Assembly: GCA_933207985.1 (NCBI GenBank)
Contig: OW240912.1
Location: 110,745,886-110,809,885 of the forward strand
Direction: 5' to 3'
DNA length: 64,000 nt
From: Pelobates cultripes
Lineage: Eukaryota > Chordata > Amphibia > Anura > Pelobatidae
Below the pieces are notes generated by a model. It saw only the letters and a program-made list of their open reading frames with translations. It ran no database searches and had not been told where the DNA came from. The stretch's first letter is position 1. Every line of letters begins with the position of its first letter. Shown here in pieces: positions 23,501 to 32,900 of this stretch. Made by a program: the position numbers and the translations under genes.

Positions 23501-25597
23501 CATTTGCTCAGAGTGTGTGCATTCGCTCTGAGGCTGCAAAACAGTCCAATCACAGGCTTGCCTTTGAGAAGCCTGCGATTGGCCCGCACAAGAGTTTAAC
23601 GTAAACTAATTAATTGTGCACAATAGCGCCTTTTATATAGAAAGGGGCCTCCCCCAACCAAAAAAAGGCTTGAAGTAACCCTATAAACACACAATGAGCA
23701 TCTAAGATCAGGTGCCAAATTGGGATCCATGGCCCTTTAATAGCACATCAAACCCCGTACACATAATTAGTTCCCCTGTGGCCTGTTGGGAGGAAGGATA
23801 CTTCCTTCCAGCTTGCAGAGAGGCATGTCAAGAGGAATCACAGAGAAGAGAGGTAGAGGGCCTAAGGAAACATGGACCCTCAGACTCACATAATCCCTAG
23901 CTATCCAGCTCCCACCCGTCCCCAGGTAATGCACACTAGCGCACCCAAAAGGTAAGGTAACAAGAGGATGGCTAAAATTTGTAAATCATTACTTTTATAT
24001 GTGTGTATTTGTGTCAGCGTGTATGTGTGTCATTATGTGCCTGTGTGGTCAGTGTGTATGAATACCTGTGTGTATCTGAATATGTCTGCATATATATGTA
24101 AGTGTGTGCACTGCACATAAATACACCCCTGCATTTAAACACATACACTACACACAACTACGTTGAAACTAAATTTTACTACACTATTTAGCAGAGATTG
24201 GCGGTGAAATGTAAAAAGTGTCAGAATTCCCTTAGGTAAATAGCCTGTGATGTGTGTTTTATATAAATATATACTTTTGTGCAGCAATTTTGCTTTCTGT
24301 GATGGCTATTAAGCTTACAAGACAAACCTACCAAATTCTAAAATAGCTCCACATTAAAATTTTATTTTACTCCTTGTATTTTGTGACCTGTAACTTTCAA
24401 AATAAGCTGAAATCCTAGACATATTATGTACTCTGAAAATCAGAACAACTAATTGAATATTTTTTAATTACTTTCCTTAAGCTGCACTTATTATACACAC
24501 GTTATTTTTGCCTAACCTGTGAATAAAAAGAATTTCTTTTTCCAATTTAAAAAAATAATAAATAAGAATTTATATATGTATATGTCACATCAGATTAAAT
24601 CCCTTTTCGTCCTTTAAAAAAATGGTATATAATATGTGTTGGTGCAATAAATAAGAAAAATGCAAACTGAGGTTGAACACAAACAGCAAAATATATAAAA
24701 ATTGCTTGTGTCCTTAAGGGTAAGTCCAGTTTTGAAGCTGCGTCCTTAAGGGGTTAAACAAAAAGAAGGTGGAAATTTATTGTAGAAAGGACTAAAGGAC
24801 TAACATTTAAATTACTGTTCTATAGTTGGTGAAAAAATGGGAAACTAAAGGCACCCATTATACTACATCTCAATGAATTAGTCTTGGTACCATTTTTTCA
24901 CTGTTAGAATGTGATTAAAATATGATTTATTTAATTTCCTTTCCAAAAGTTGCCAGCCAGCCCTTGCATATGATGCACAAGAATAATTATAGTATTGTAA
25001 GATAATTTCCTGAAATTTTCTATACAAACTACGTTTTTGATAGTTTAGCTATTTTTCACTAACACAATTATTAACATGGTTTGCCTGTGATATGATATTG
25101 GTGTCTTATGTTTTTGTTGTTGAACAGAATAACATGTTCTGAAAAATGTTTGAAAAGAGTTAAAACGTGACTAGTAGATGTTTAAAGTATTGGTTGGTCT
25201 TCACATTTTTGACAAAATGGGTTAATCACTAAAGTGTGAATTCAAAGTAAATTTCAAATTTAAGGCAAAAAATAGCTGATTTGGAAAAATTCACTAAGTA
25301 AGGCATGCTTTCAGTTTGTCTATTTTGTTCTAGAATTTTAAATTCACTTAGAATTCTCACTTTAGGAAATAACCCTGAAAGGCTTATATAATAGGTGGAT
25401 TATTGGAATACAATTTATTTTATTTGGGTTTTCAAACTTTAAAATGTAACTGATATATACATTAACATTTTGGAAATTATAAAAAATAGTTATTTTGTAT
25501 ATTCTATCCCCTTGTTTTCTTTTTTAGGGGTGAAGAGGAGGAAAATACAAAGAAAAAGAGATTGTTGGGGGAACTTGTGTCTAATCTCGGCCTATGA
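17443..25597 (+). CDS. frog skin peptide precursor, dynastin-like
   Basis: A multi-exon secreted peptide precursor. Exon 1 encodes a 21-residue hydrophobic signal ending SLSIC, the hallmark of frog skin active peptide (dermaseptin/brevinin-type) precursors. Coding continues in exons at 19658-19705, 21045-21074, 21300-21329, 22472-22522 and 25528-25597, all joined in phase 2. The middle exons are almost entirely Glu and Asp with some Lys and Arg, as in the acidic propiece of this family. The last encodes KKKR and then LLGELVSNLGL before the stop. Cleavage after KR would release that 11-mer, which ends like the dynastins of Limnodynastes frogs (short peptides ending -SNLGL or -SNLGI with a free acid, as I recall). 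No amidation Gly-Lys/Arg is present. Usual relatives carry spacer and mature peptide in one exon, so the split spacer is unusual. Function is inferred; secretion and processing are family knowledge. Confidence 0.85.
18118..18405. repeat. intron 1 block duplicated at 61376-61643
   Basis: About 280 bp aligning over its full length with 61376-61643, sharing AGCATTTACTACTTTGAA at the left and TTTTACATACAAA at the right. The two differ by scattered substitutions and small indels. This could be a segmental duplication of the peptide locus or an unrecognised dispersed repeat. Confidence 0.65.
18406..18730 (-). repeat. minisatellite and degraded hAT-like sequence
   Basis: The segment 18406-18630 is the reverse-strand form of the TGTGTCTCTTA minisatellite at 13945-14230. 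The flank at 18650-18730 (GGAGGGTGCCAAAATACAG, ending GCTATGCCTCTG) looks like the end of a hAT derivative that carries this minisatellite. Both copies are next to a similar GGTGCCAAAAT / ATTTTGCCACTC block. Confidence 0.45.
19053..19179. mobile_element. hAT MITE in intron 1
   Basis: 127 bp from CATGGGTAGGCAACC to TAACCCTTG, flanked by CACTAGAG (19045-19052) and CGCTAGAG (19180-19187), an 8-bp duplication with one mismatch. It is the same family as 41423-41558. Confidence 0.78.
19658..19705 (+). other. peptide gene exon 2: acidic propiece start
   Basis: A 48-bp symmetric exon (phase 2 in, phase 2 out) encoding RYEERYVREEANEEP after the codon completed at the junction. The donor is GTGAGT at 19706. 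The acceptor is tandem: TTCTTAG then TAG three bases later, so the exon can be 48 or 45 bp, differing by one residue with no frameshift. Confidence 0.82.
19706..20850 (+). other. peptide gene intron 2, unduplicated part
   Basis: AT-rich intron sequence without recognised exons. The stretch 20290-20720 is less AT-rich and may be an unclassified repeat. I can assign no function to it. Confidence 0.5.
21045..21074 (+). other. peptide gene exon 3: acidic micro-exon
   Basis: A 30-bp phase 2-2 exon encoding DADEEKEEE, flanked by TTCTTCTTTTTTAG and GTGAGC. It lies in the first unit of the tandem duplication. Confidence 0.85.
21300..21329 (+). other. peptide gene exon 4: duplicated acidic micro-exon
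   Basis: A 30-bp phase 2-2 exon encoding GTDEENEEE, the duplicate of exon 3 with four amino-acid-changing or silent differences. Its acceptor and donor match exon 3. Confidence 0.85.
21360..21600. repeat. C-rich minisatellite in intron 4
   Basis: Imperfect units of CCCCCTCTCCCTNCACAGTC, around ten copies, immediately after exon 4. The proline/serine-rich open frame over it is a repeat artefact. Confidence 0.7.
21725..21850. mobile_element. degraded hAT MITE in intron 4
   Basis: Starts CAGGGGTTCATCACTCCAG and ends CCTAACTCTG, with inner inverted CCAGATGTTG and CAACATCTGG. The flanks GTGTAGTA and ATGTAGAG keep only part of an 8-bp duplication. Same family as 41423-41558. Confidence 0.6.
22116..22136 (+). 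other. possible peptide gene micro-exon
   Basis: After a good acceptor (TTTTAATTTCTTTAG) a 21-bp stretch encodes VSADQPV in phase 2 and can leave by GTAAAC in phase 2. If the donor is not used, it ends at an in-frame TAA. It could be a cassette exon, an alternative terminal exon or a chance match. Confidence 0.35.
22281..22313 (+). other. possible or decayed acidic micro-exon
   Basis: A 33-bp phase 2-2 stretch encoding ISFDEEHEER, with GATGAGGAA as in exons 3 and 4 and a GTGATT donor. The acceptor is poor (AAAAAAATTAG, no pyrimidine tract), so it is more likely a decayed exon copy than an active exon. Confidence 0.4.
22472..22522 (+). other. peptide gene exon 5: long acidic exon
   Basis: A 51-bp phase 2-2 exon encoding DEDEEEEAEEEENEND, flanked by TTTCATTTTTTAG and GTCAGT. 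It is the most acidic segment of the spacer. Confidence 0.85.
23130..23683. mobile_element. MITE with AGGGTTACTT termini
   Basis: The left end reads AGGGTTACTTAAACCACC and the right end GGCTTGAAGTAACCCT, an inverted pair of about 16 bp with mismatches, about 550 bp apart. The target duplication is short and unclear, so I do not name a superfamily. The open frames within it are not coding. Confidence 0.55.
24000..24125. repeat. TG-rich simple repeat
   Basis: An imperfect GTGTGTATNTGTGTC tract in the intron before the mature-peptide exon. Confidence 0.6.
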
Positions 25598-25610
25598 GCA
25601 GTGGAATAAT
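25528..25610 (+). other. peptide gene exon 6: processing site and mature peptide
   Basis: The acceptor is TTTTCTTTTTTAG. The exon encodes GEEEENTKKKR and then LLGELVSNLGL, stop TGA at 25595-25597, and 13 nt of 3' UTR before the donor GTGAGT at 25611. KKKR supplies the Lys-Arg cleavage site. The short distance from stop to junction would not trigger nonsense-mediated decay. Confidence 0.85.
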
Positions 25611-25734
25611 GTGAGTAGAGAGTGTTTTAAACCTAGCTGGCCTTTCTGATAAAAATTCAAATTATATCCATGACCACTATGGTGCAATTCCCCAGGAAAG
25701 GGATGGCCTGGGCAGCACTTTAATCAGAAGCAGC

Positions 25735-25810
25735 ACCCCTTAAGAACCAAACCTCTGGAATAAAAGGGAATCATGACATGTCACACATGTCGTGTGTCCT
25801 TAAGGGATTA
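25735..25810. mobile_element. short piggyBac-like MITE remnant
   Basis: The paired ends ACCCCTTAAGAACC and TGTCCTTAAGGGATTA lie about 75 bp apart, matching the termini of the 62590-63509 element. It is a heavily deleted copy within the last intron. Confidence 0.5.
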
Positions 25811-26210
25811 AGGCATCCAATACTCTGGTATATGCCAATACACAATTACTGCTTTATCTGAATTATTTGCCTAAAATTAGAGTTAGCGTTAGAGTAAATT
25901 GTAGGCTTTGGATTACAGAGTTAAGGTTAGGCTTGTAGATTAAGGTTAGGTTCTGAAGTAGAGTTAGAATGGCGTACAGGTTAGAGCAAGATGCTTCTAC
26001 AATAAAGCTACTTATTTAACCCTAATTCAAGCACACATTCAGAAAAGCAATAGACATACAGGTAGTGATATCCATACTAAATCTCTCCCTGGGTGTCCTC
26101 TCGTTCTAATCCAGGTTGCTTTGTAGTTTAAAAAACTCAATGCTGTCAACGGTCGGGCTGTATGCGCATATACATTAATAAGGAAGTCTTTTTATGGATT
26201 GGCTAAGAAG

Positions 26211-27051
26211 TAGGGATCGATCGATTATCGGTTTTACCGATATTATCGGCCGATATTCAGTATTTTGGGGAATATCGGTATCGGCCAATATAGATACCGA
26301 TATTGCTGATAGTATCTCCCAGGACCCCTGGGCCCATTACAAGCCCTGCGGTCCTGGAGGGGTCCGCAACAAGCTGTTACTTACCTTCCCAGCAGCTCCT
26401 CCAGCTCCCTGTGTAAATCTAGCGAGACCCGTGGTCGTCAGAGCGTTGCCACGGGTTACTATGGCAATGCTCCGCGAGGCACGCAGGCCGCGAGATATTA
26501 CACTGGGAGCTGGAGGAGCTGCAGGAAAGGTATGTAACAGCTTGCTGTAGCCCCTCCACTGCTCAGCCCATGCCACTGGACCACCAGGGTTTGCTATAGC
26601 CCCCCTCCCTGGCCAGGTAACAAGCAGGGAGGGAGAACAAAAAAAACAAAACAAAAAAACAAACATAAATATTAAAAATATTAAAAATTAAAATGAAAAA
26701 TGCCCCCCTCCTCCCCCATTTTACACAAATTACATCCATTCAGAAACACACACTACACACTGCATTCACTATACACACACTGCATTCACTTTACACACAC
26801 ACTGCATTCACTATACACTACACACCACACACTACATTCACTATACACTACACAAACACACACAGCTCCCCTGTCTAAACACACTGCATCCACTACACGT
26901 TGCATGTATATTTTGTGCATTTACCTTTAGAAATAATTTATTTTTTCAAAATGGTAAATGTACAAAATATTGCAAGTTATCGGCTATCGGCCTGAAACTT
27001 CACAGATTATCGGTATCGGCTCTAAAAAAAATCAATATCAGTCGATCCCTA
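26211..27051. mobile_element. non-autonomous hAT element
   Basis: 841 bp with inverted ends TAGGGATCGATCGATTATCG and its partner ending CAGTCGATCCCTA. The 8-bp target duplication is CTAAGAAG (26203-26210) and CTAAAAAG (27052-27059), with one mismatch. Subterminal TATCGG repeats occur at both ends. Inside are a GC-rich inverted repeat (about 26375-26545, GCTCCTCCAGCTCCC and GGGAGCTGGAGGAGC) and a CACACTGCATTCACTATA minisatellite (26740-26880). No transposase frame. Confidence 0.88.
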
Positions 27052-27654
27052 CTAAAAAGGCTTATGGTGCAGCATTCTGCAAAACATGTCATTTTTGTGT
27101 AGAAACTATAAATATTTAAGCATGCAAAATTATAGCATATTATTATTGCCAAATACTTGCATTCACTTCCATTAATCTGTATTGCTGCCCGAAATGTCCC
27201 TTTTTAAGAGGCTAACCAGTGGTGGTTGGTGGTCCACCCACGGATTTTACTCCACTCCTTTTTTGGAATATCACTTCCCCACCTCCTGATCTAATTGACT
27301 TATGTAAAATATTATAATAGCTGGAAAAATGTTTTTTTTTTTAAATTTCATTGGTTTAATCCTTTGAGTTCCAGAGATAATACAAGCACCTCTGACACTG
27401 AAAGGGTTGAAACATTTTAAATTACTTAGTATGCAGAAAACTGCTTTAGGGTAATGAGTTACACTAAAAAAAAAAAAACATAAATTAAATACCGCACAAT
27501 GCATAACATTTGCATAAAAAAGAGAGTCTCTATTCAATATGCAAAAAAAGTGAAATTAATTTATTATACACTGGTTGTCTAAATCAATTCATTAACAACA
27601 AGTAAATCACTATTGTATTTGTCACGTCATATATGATACACAGATAAATCACTA

Positions 27655-28715
27655 TTGTCAGAATTGTGGCAACTGACATTTAATGTGGATAAATGCAAGA
27701 TAATGCATCTTGGACGTAAAAACCCAAGGGCAGAGTGCAGAATATTTGATAGAGTCCTAACCTCAACATCTGAGGAAAATGATTTAGGGGTGATTATTTC
27801 TGATGACTTAAAGGAAGGCAGACAATGTAATAGGGAGAAAAAAGGCTGCGCCAAGATGAAATAATGCTAAAAATACAATAAAAGATAAAAATCAGTGTCC
27901 AATAAAAAAGTCTAAGGTTGAATAGACTTGATCACTGTATTTGCTAGTAGAGTGTCTTCTACGTTTCTAGTAGTCCAAATCGTCTCGTGATATGGAAGAC
28001 ACATTTTTATCTTTTTATTTTTTATTTAAAAAATAATTTTTAGCATTATTTCATCTTGGCACAGCCTTTTTTCTCCTTGTTGCACGTTCTAAACAGAGAG
28101 TGTGAGAGGGCTGCCCTCTGTAAGGTTGCTGCCTATTCACTGTATTATTAGCGCTAACCTAATCCTTTTTATCTTTTTAGACAATGTAATAGAGCAGCAG
28201 GAAATGCTAGCAGAATGCTTGGTTGTATAGGGAGAGGTATTAGCAGTAGAAAGAGGGAAGTGCTCATGCCATTGTACAGAACACTGGTGAGACCTCACTT
28301 GGAGTATTGTACACAGTACTGGAGACCGTATCTTCAGAAGGATATTGATACCTTAGAGAGGGTTCAGAGAAGGGCTACTAAACTGGTTCATGGATTGCGG
28401 GATAAAACTTACCAGGAAAGGTTAAAGGATCTTAACATGTATAGCTTGGAGGAAAGACGAGACAGGGGGGATATGATAGAAACATTTAAATATATAAAGG
28501 GAATCAACACAGTAAAGGAGGAGACTATATTTAAAAGAAGAAAAACTACCACAACAAGAGGACATAGTCTTAAATTAGAGGGACAAAGGTTTAAAAATAA
28601 TATCAGGAAGTATTACTTTACTGAGAGGGTAGTGGATGCATGGAATAGCCTTCCAGCTGAAGTGGTAGAGGTTAACACAGTAAAGGAGTTTAAGCATGCG
28701 TGGGATAGGCATAAG
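27655..28715 (+). pseudogene. CR1-type LINE RT fragment
   Basis: Two blocks of one reverse-transcriptase C-terminal region: 27655-27833 encodes FNVDKCKIMHLG and DLGVIISDDLK, and 28193-28715 encodes LYRTLVRPHLEYC, QYWRPYLQKDIDTLERVQRR, YQERLKDLNMYSLEERR and TERVVDAWNSLPAEVV. These are standard CR1/Rex-like LINE blocks after the palm. The frame is open in both parts and is split only by the insertion at 27834-28178. The RT catalytic part and endonuclease are missing (5' truncation), and the 3' end is replaced at about 28715 by a GC-rich foldback. Confidence 0.88.
27834..28178. mobile_element. retroposon inserted in the CR1 fragment
   Basis: A 345-bp insert between two exact copies of AGACAATGTAATAG (27820-27833 and 28179-28192), a 14-bp target duplication typical of target-primed insertion. 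The LINE reading frame is continuous across the two target copies if the insert is ignored. The first about 240 bp are a long inverted repeat: 27834-27874 and 28036-28076 are 41-bp arms with one visible mismatch. The right end is T-rich (CCTTTTTATCTTTTT). Twin-primed inversion of a retroposon, or a Penelope-type insert with an inverted terminal repeat, would both fit. Confidence 0.8.
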
Positions 28716-28730
28716 GCCTTGCGGCTAACG

Positions 28731-28955
28731 GACATGCTGGGCTGGCGGGCGGCGCTGGGCGCTGGGCGGGTGGCTGGCGAGGGAGCACTTCCTCTGAGCT
28801 GTCTGCTCAGTTCCCTCGCGCGCCGCAGAGTGAGGCTGGGAACTGGAATATGACGTCATCAACCCGGCTCCCAGCCTCACTCTGCAGAGCGCGAGGGAGC
28901 TGAGCAGACAGCTCAGAGGAAGAGCTCCCTCGCCAGCCGCCCGCCCAGCAGCCAC
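28731..28955. repeat. GC-rich foldback with central TGACGTCA
   Basis: The arms are about 28771-28848 and 28862-28940, including GCTGGCGAGGGAGC and GCTCCCTCGCCAGC plus CCTCTGAGCTGTCTGCTCAG and its complement. TGACGTCA lies at 28851-28858 near the centre. The same architecture recurs at 58391-58590. The ORFs on both strands are mirror images of a palindrome, not genes. Confidence 0.8.
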
Positions 28956-29039
28956 TGGACCCCCAGGGAGAAAGGGAACCCCCCCCCCAGCATTCCCATA
29001 TGTAAGGAGGCTGGATGGGGGGGGGGGTTAAAAAAAATA

Positions 29040-29330
29040 CATGTGTTAATGTGAGTGAGTGTGTGTGAGTGTGTGTGTGTCTGTTAGTGAGTGTGTGTGT
29101 GTCTGCTAGTGAGTGAGTGTGTGTCTGTGTGTGTCAGTGAGTTTGTGTTTCTGTTAGCTAGTGTATGCGTATCTGTCAGTGTGTGTGTGTGTATTTAGAA
29201 GGCGGGGCGGGGGGAAGGGATGGGTTGGGGTCGCGCACACGGAGGGGGGGAGGGGAAGGGGGTTAGGGTAGGCGCCTGAGTTTTGTCCTGCCTAGGGCAG
29301 CACAAAACCAGGATACACCACTGAGTACAA
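29040..29330. repeat. GT-rich array and right end of a hAT derivative
   Basis: A GTGAGTGTGTGTGTCTGTTA-type array at 29041-29190 is followed by a G-rich stretch and a terminus reading CAGGATACACCACTG at about 29309-29323. Together with the foldback at 28731-28955 this looks like a hAT non-autonomous element whose left end is lost. Confidence 0.5.
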
Positions 29331-29703
29331 TACAATAATGGAACTGTACTCTGAAACCTAGGAGAGCCTGGCAGCGTGCTTCAACAGACACAAACAGTGC
29401 TGGCATTGGGGGGATACACTGTGCTGGCTGATATAAGGGGCATTTCTATCAGGAGCTGGAATCAGTCCTCTTTAAAATGGTTATTGTTTTCAAACCTACA
29501 GGTATATTGCTTTGGACAGGGTTTATCTTCTCATTGAGCTGGTTTTGAGAACAGGGGCTTAAATGAGGAAAGAACGAAAAGTCAGAGAGTAGAGTCAAGC
29601 TGTGCCCCAACAACAAAAACATCATCTGTCAGTGCCTAACTTTTTCAGTGTTTGGTCTATTCGATATGCAGTTTGCTAACTTCTGACTTTCTTTTTTTCT
29701 TAG

Positions 29704-29895
29704 TGACGAAGATGTGAACTGTTAACTAGGAACTATTGGATTTAAAAAAAAAATAGATGAGAGAGATGTGCGTGGAAAAAGACTCATCCAACGTTGTTGT
29801 ACTTTTTAATGAAGTAATTCCAATTGTTTTAGCTTAGTAGCAATCAAAACATGCTTATAATGATGAAAATTAAAATATTTTAGGTTTATACTCTA
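29704..29895 (+). other. peptide gene 3' UTR exon
   Basis: A strong acceptor (CTTTTTTTCTTAG) precedes TGACGAAGATGTGAACTG, then AT-rich non-coding sequence with an ATTAAA polyadenylation-type signal at 29869-29874. The exon start resembles the start of acidic exon 5 (TGATGAAGATGAGG). The 3' end is an estimate from the signal. Confidence 0.55.
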
Positions 29896-30325
29896 ATGTG
29901 ACCATGTGTTTTCTGTATTTTTTCCAAATCTATTTTCTTCATATAAAATATAATAATAATTATTATATTTTATATAAATCTAGGCACCATAGATCAAACT
30001 GTTGATTAGTCTTTTAAATGTAAAAAAATATATTAATTAATACACGTTTTAGCTGTTCAATCTCACATTAACTGGTTACTCATTCACAGTGGTCGCCTTA
30101 AACAATATTACAAGTTACTGAACTATTTAATTTCTGTGTTTTTTCTACATGTAAAATACAGACACTACTATTCTCAAATTAAGAGCAAAAAAAATCCACA
30201 GTTGATTATACCTTACTGCGCTATCAGAGAGGGAATTTTAAAACTCACAATAAATAATAATTCCTACTTAAAAGTAGATATGAAACACCATAAAAACAGG
30301 AATAATCAAGAAGTAGCTAACCCTG

Positions 30326-31150
30326 TGTCAGGGTGGCGGTCCGTTGCCCGGGACCCAGACACTGTCCGGGCGGCGGTGCGTGGACCGGGACCCAGTATGC
30401 CTGATGTTCAGAGTAGGAGTCACAGTGTGGAGGTGGATTAGCAGGGTCCGGTGCAGGGTAACCGCACGCCCCCTGGTGTTGAGCACCAGTGTTTGTGCAG
30501 CCACATACCAGAACCCTGATGCAGCTTATGCGGATCCCAGGAACTAGGAGCAGATAATTAAGCAGACCTCCCAGGAGCTGAATAGGGAGGCTCTGCAGCA
30601 GAAGTGTATCCAGTACTGAAGCAAGACAAGACTAGGAGAGCAAGGCCTCTGGGATTACAAAACAAAGTAAAACATGACAAGAGATACAAGGTAAAACAAG
30701 AGGAAACATAGCTAAGCAATAATTATGAAAAGTATGGGGATTTAGTCACATTATATGATCATACATTGCATAAGCCTGCCAACAACGCCAATGTACCCAA
30801 TATCTGGCAGGTCCTACACTGCCTAATGTTCGCTAAAACAGCCATACTAAACCACAATATAGCACTTACCTGCAAGAAAGGGCAGAGGCTAGAAACACTG
30901 CTGCAGGTCCAAGCTGAAACAAAAGGAAAGAGGAAACAAGCAGGTGTGGCAACATAAAACAAACATTTAAGTGAATCCAAGAGACTAGTAAATCCAGAGA
31001 CGGAATATAAGAATTAACTCAGAAACCCAGCAACAAAGAAAACCAGACATAGACCAGAAAACCAGAAAAACCAAGCAAGGACGGCAAAAAGAGTACTGGA
31101 TACCAGAAGCCATTGCCAAAATGATCCTCAGCGAGGAACAGAACATGACA
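30326..31150. mobile_element. solo LTR with CCCTG target duplication
   Basis: 825 bp starting TGTCAGGGTGG and ending GAACATGACA, with 5-bp inverted tips TGTCA/TGACA. CCCTG lies directly on both sides (30321-30325 and 31151-31155), a perfect 5-bp duplication. No internal retrotransposon sequence is left. Ty3/gypsy is the likeliest source, but without pol this is a guess. Orientation is not resolved. Confidence 0.8.
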
Positions 31151-31367
31151 CCCTGCTAAAATATACTCTAAAACCCAAACATAAATACTTATTAAAATCC
31201 TTTATATGTCCAGTTTACAAATATGTCCTTCTTCCAGTATTATATATTATGTCCTTATTTCAATATGAGACCTTACTGAATAAATTACTATTCTGGGAAA
31301 CAAAAAATCCTGTTATCAATATCCTGAATCGTATAAAGGGTAGGATTCAGTATCTTGAATCGTATAA

Positions 31368-32345
31368 AAAAGTTATTATTATTATTTATAAAGCGCCAAC
31401 AAGTTCCGTAGCGCTGTACAATGGGTAGACTAACAGACACGTATTTGTAACCAGACAAGTTTGACACACAGGAACAGAGGGGTTGAGGGCCCTGCTCAAT
31501 GAGCATACATGCTAGAGTGGGATATAGTGACACAAAAGGTAAGGGTAGGGTAGAAAAGTAGGTTGTTAGGATAGTATTCATTGAGGGCTTAGTGTTTTGT
31601 TTTGATGACAGTTTCAGGAGAGGAATAAGGGTGCGGGGAGGGAAAACTGTTCACAGTTTAATTTATATGCTTTCCTAAAGAAGAAGTTTTCAAAGAATTT
31701 TTGAAGGAGTGGAGATTGGGTGAGAGTCTAACAGAGAGGGGAAGGATGTTCCATAGGAAGGGTGCAGCCCTAGAGAAGTCTTTAAGGTGAGCATCAGAGG
31801 TAGGAGTACGAACAGAGGTTAGATGTAAATATCTGGCAGAGCATAGGTGCCTAGTCGGACATAGTTGTGTATTAGTGAGAATAAATAGGTCGGAGCAGCA
31901 TTGTGTAGAGATTTGTATGCAAGTGTCAGGATCTGAAATTGAGCCCTATATTCTACGGAAAGCCAATGAAAGGACTAACAAAGGGGGGCAGGCATGAGAG
32001 GTGCGGGCGGACAGGAAGATGAGCCTCGCTGACGTATTCATTATAGACTGTAACGGGGCAAGTTGGGAACACGTAAGACCTCTGAGAAGAGGATTACAGT
32101 AGTCAAGGCGAGAGAGGACAGCAGCATGGATAAGCACCTTTGCCGTATCAGGTGTTAAATAGAGTCGGATGCACGCATTGTTTTTGAGATGGATTCCGCA
32201 GGATTTGATGATTTATTGGACATGAGGGGTGAAAGAGAGGTCGAAGTTAAAGAGAACACCTAGGCAACGAGCCTTAGAGGTAGAGCGGATGATGGTAGCG
32301 CCATTGACTTGGAGGGACACAGACAGTTGCGCAGTGGCTTATAGC
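31368..32345 (-). pseudogene. L2-type LINE 3' end
   Basis: On the minus strand, 32137-31946 encodes LIHAAVLSRLDYCNPLLRGL and QSIMNTSARLIFLSARTSHA, the conserved block after the reverse transcriptase palm in L2 LINEs. The element ends at about 31368 on this strand with TGTACAGCGCTACGGAAC, GGCGCTTTATAAATAATAAT and a TAA-type tail, the standard L2 3' terminus. The 5' part is missing. Confidence 0.85.
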
Positions 32346-32349
32346 AGCA

Positions 32350-32900
32350 GGTGTCCTCTGCATCCCCATTAGGAGTTTAGTAGATAAACCTTAGAAAGCA
32401 CAAAAAGAGGCTGTGTGGTGCAGTACTCTTTAATTCCATTAATAAAAACACATAAAACATACAAATATCTAGTTCCCACAATGTAGTCTACTCAAATACA
32501 ATGGAGAGGTTTATTGCATATTACAGAGACCGTCATACAAGATTAGGTGCTCCATTTGAATGCTGAAGGCTATATCCGGTAATATCATTGGCTGTGCACC
32601 TCGCTGTATGGGAGTCTGGTTTGATGCCTCATAAGGGTCAAAGAGAGTCCGGGGGGTACAACTGCGATTGTTCACTGTCCACTCCTACATGTTTCGTGGG
32701 TTGTTCTCACTTCTTCAGGGAGTTGTGAATGATCACATAGGGATGATTCAATATAAATTAACCTCACTTTTGGCAGTATAAAACAATTAAATGGTTGAAG
32801 AAGCTGCTTATTGAAACAGCTCCATATAGAAAGCGTCTCTGTACAAAATTAATCCTATTACACTTATACGCTTATTACAAATCAATAGTATAAAAACAAA
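32350..32900 (-). mobile_element. probable Penelope-like element terminal sequence
   Basis: Contains the minus-strand hammerhead-like motif at 32682-32725 in the arrangement found in Penelope-like terminal repeats. No protein sequence is nearby, so this is a terminal fragment. Its limits are approximate. Confidence 0.45.
32682..32725 (-). ncRNA. hammerhead ribozyme-like motif (Penelope type)
   Basis: On the minus strand: stem I half ACTCC, core CTGAAGA, a GTG/CAC stem II, GAAA, the tiny stem III ACATGT, cleavage position A, then GGAGT, which pairs perfectly with ACTCC. Order and spacing fit the minimal hammerheads described for Penelope-like elements. One extra A precedes stem II. Confidence 0.6.

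Larger units (their letters stand above)
22523..25527 (+). other. peptide gene intron before the mature-peptide exon
   Basis: 3.0 kb with a TTACT-ended MITE (about 23130-23683), a TG-rich tract (24000-24125) and a piggyBac-like MITE end with CTTAAGGGGTTAA near 24745. No other acidic exon is seen. Confidence 0.6.

Noticed and set aside
26194..26666. Overlapping frames of 118 and 109 aa on opposite strands
   Set aside because: Both are readings of the hAT element's inverted repeat and share residues because of it.
28725..28955. Ala/Gly-rich frames on both strands
   Set aside because: They mirror each other because the DNA is a palindrome; the plus-strand frame is a CR1 reading running into the foldback.
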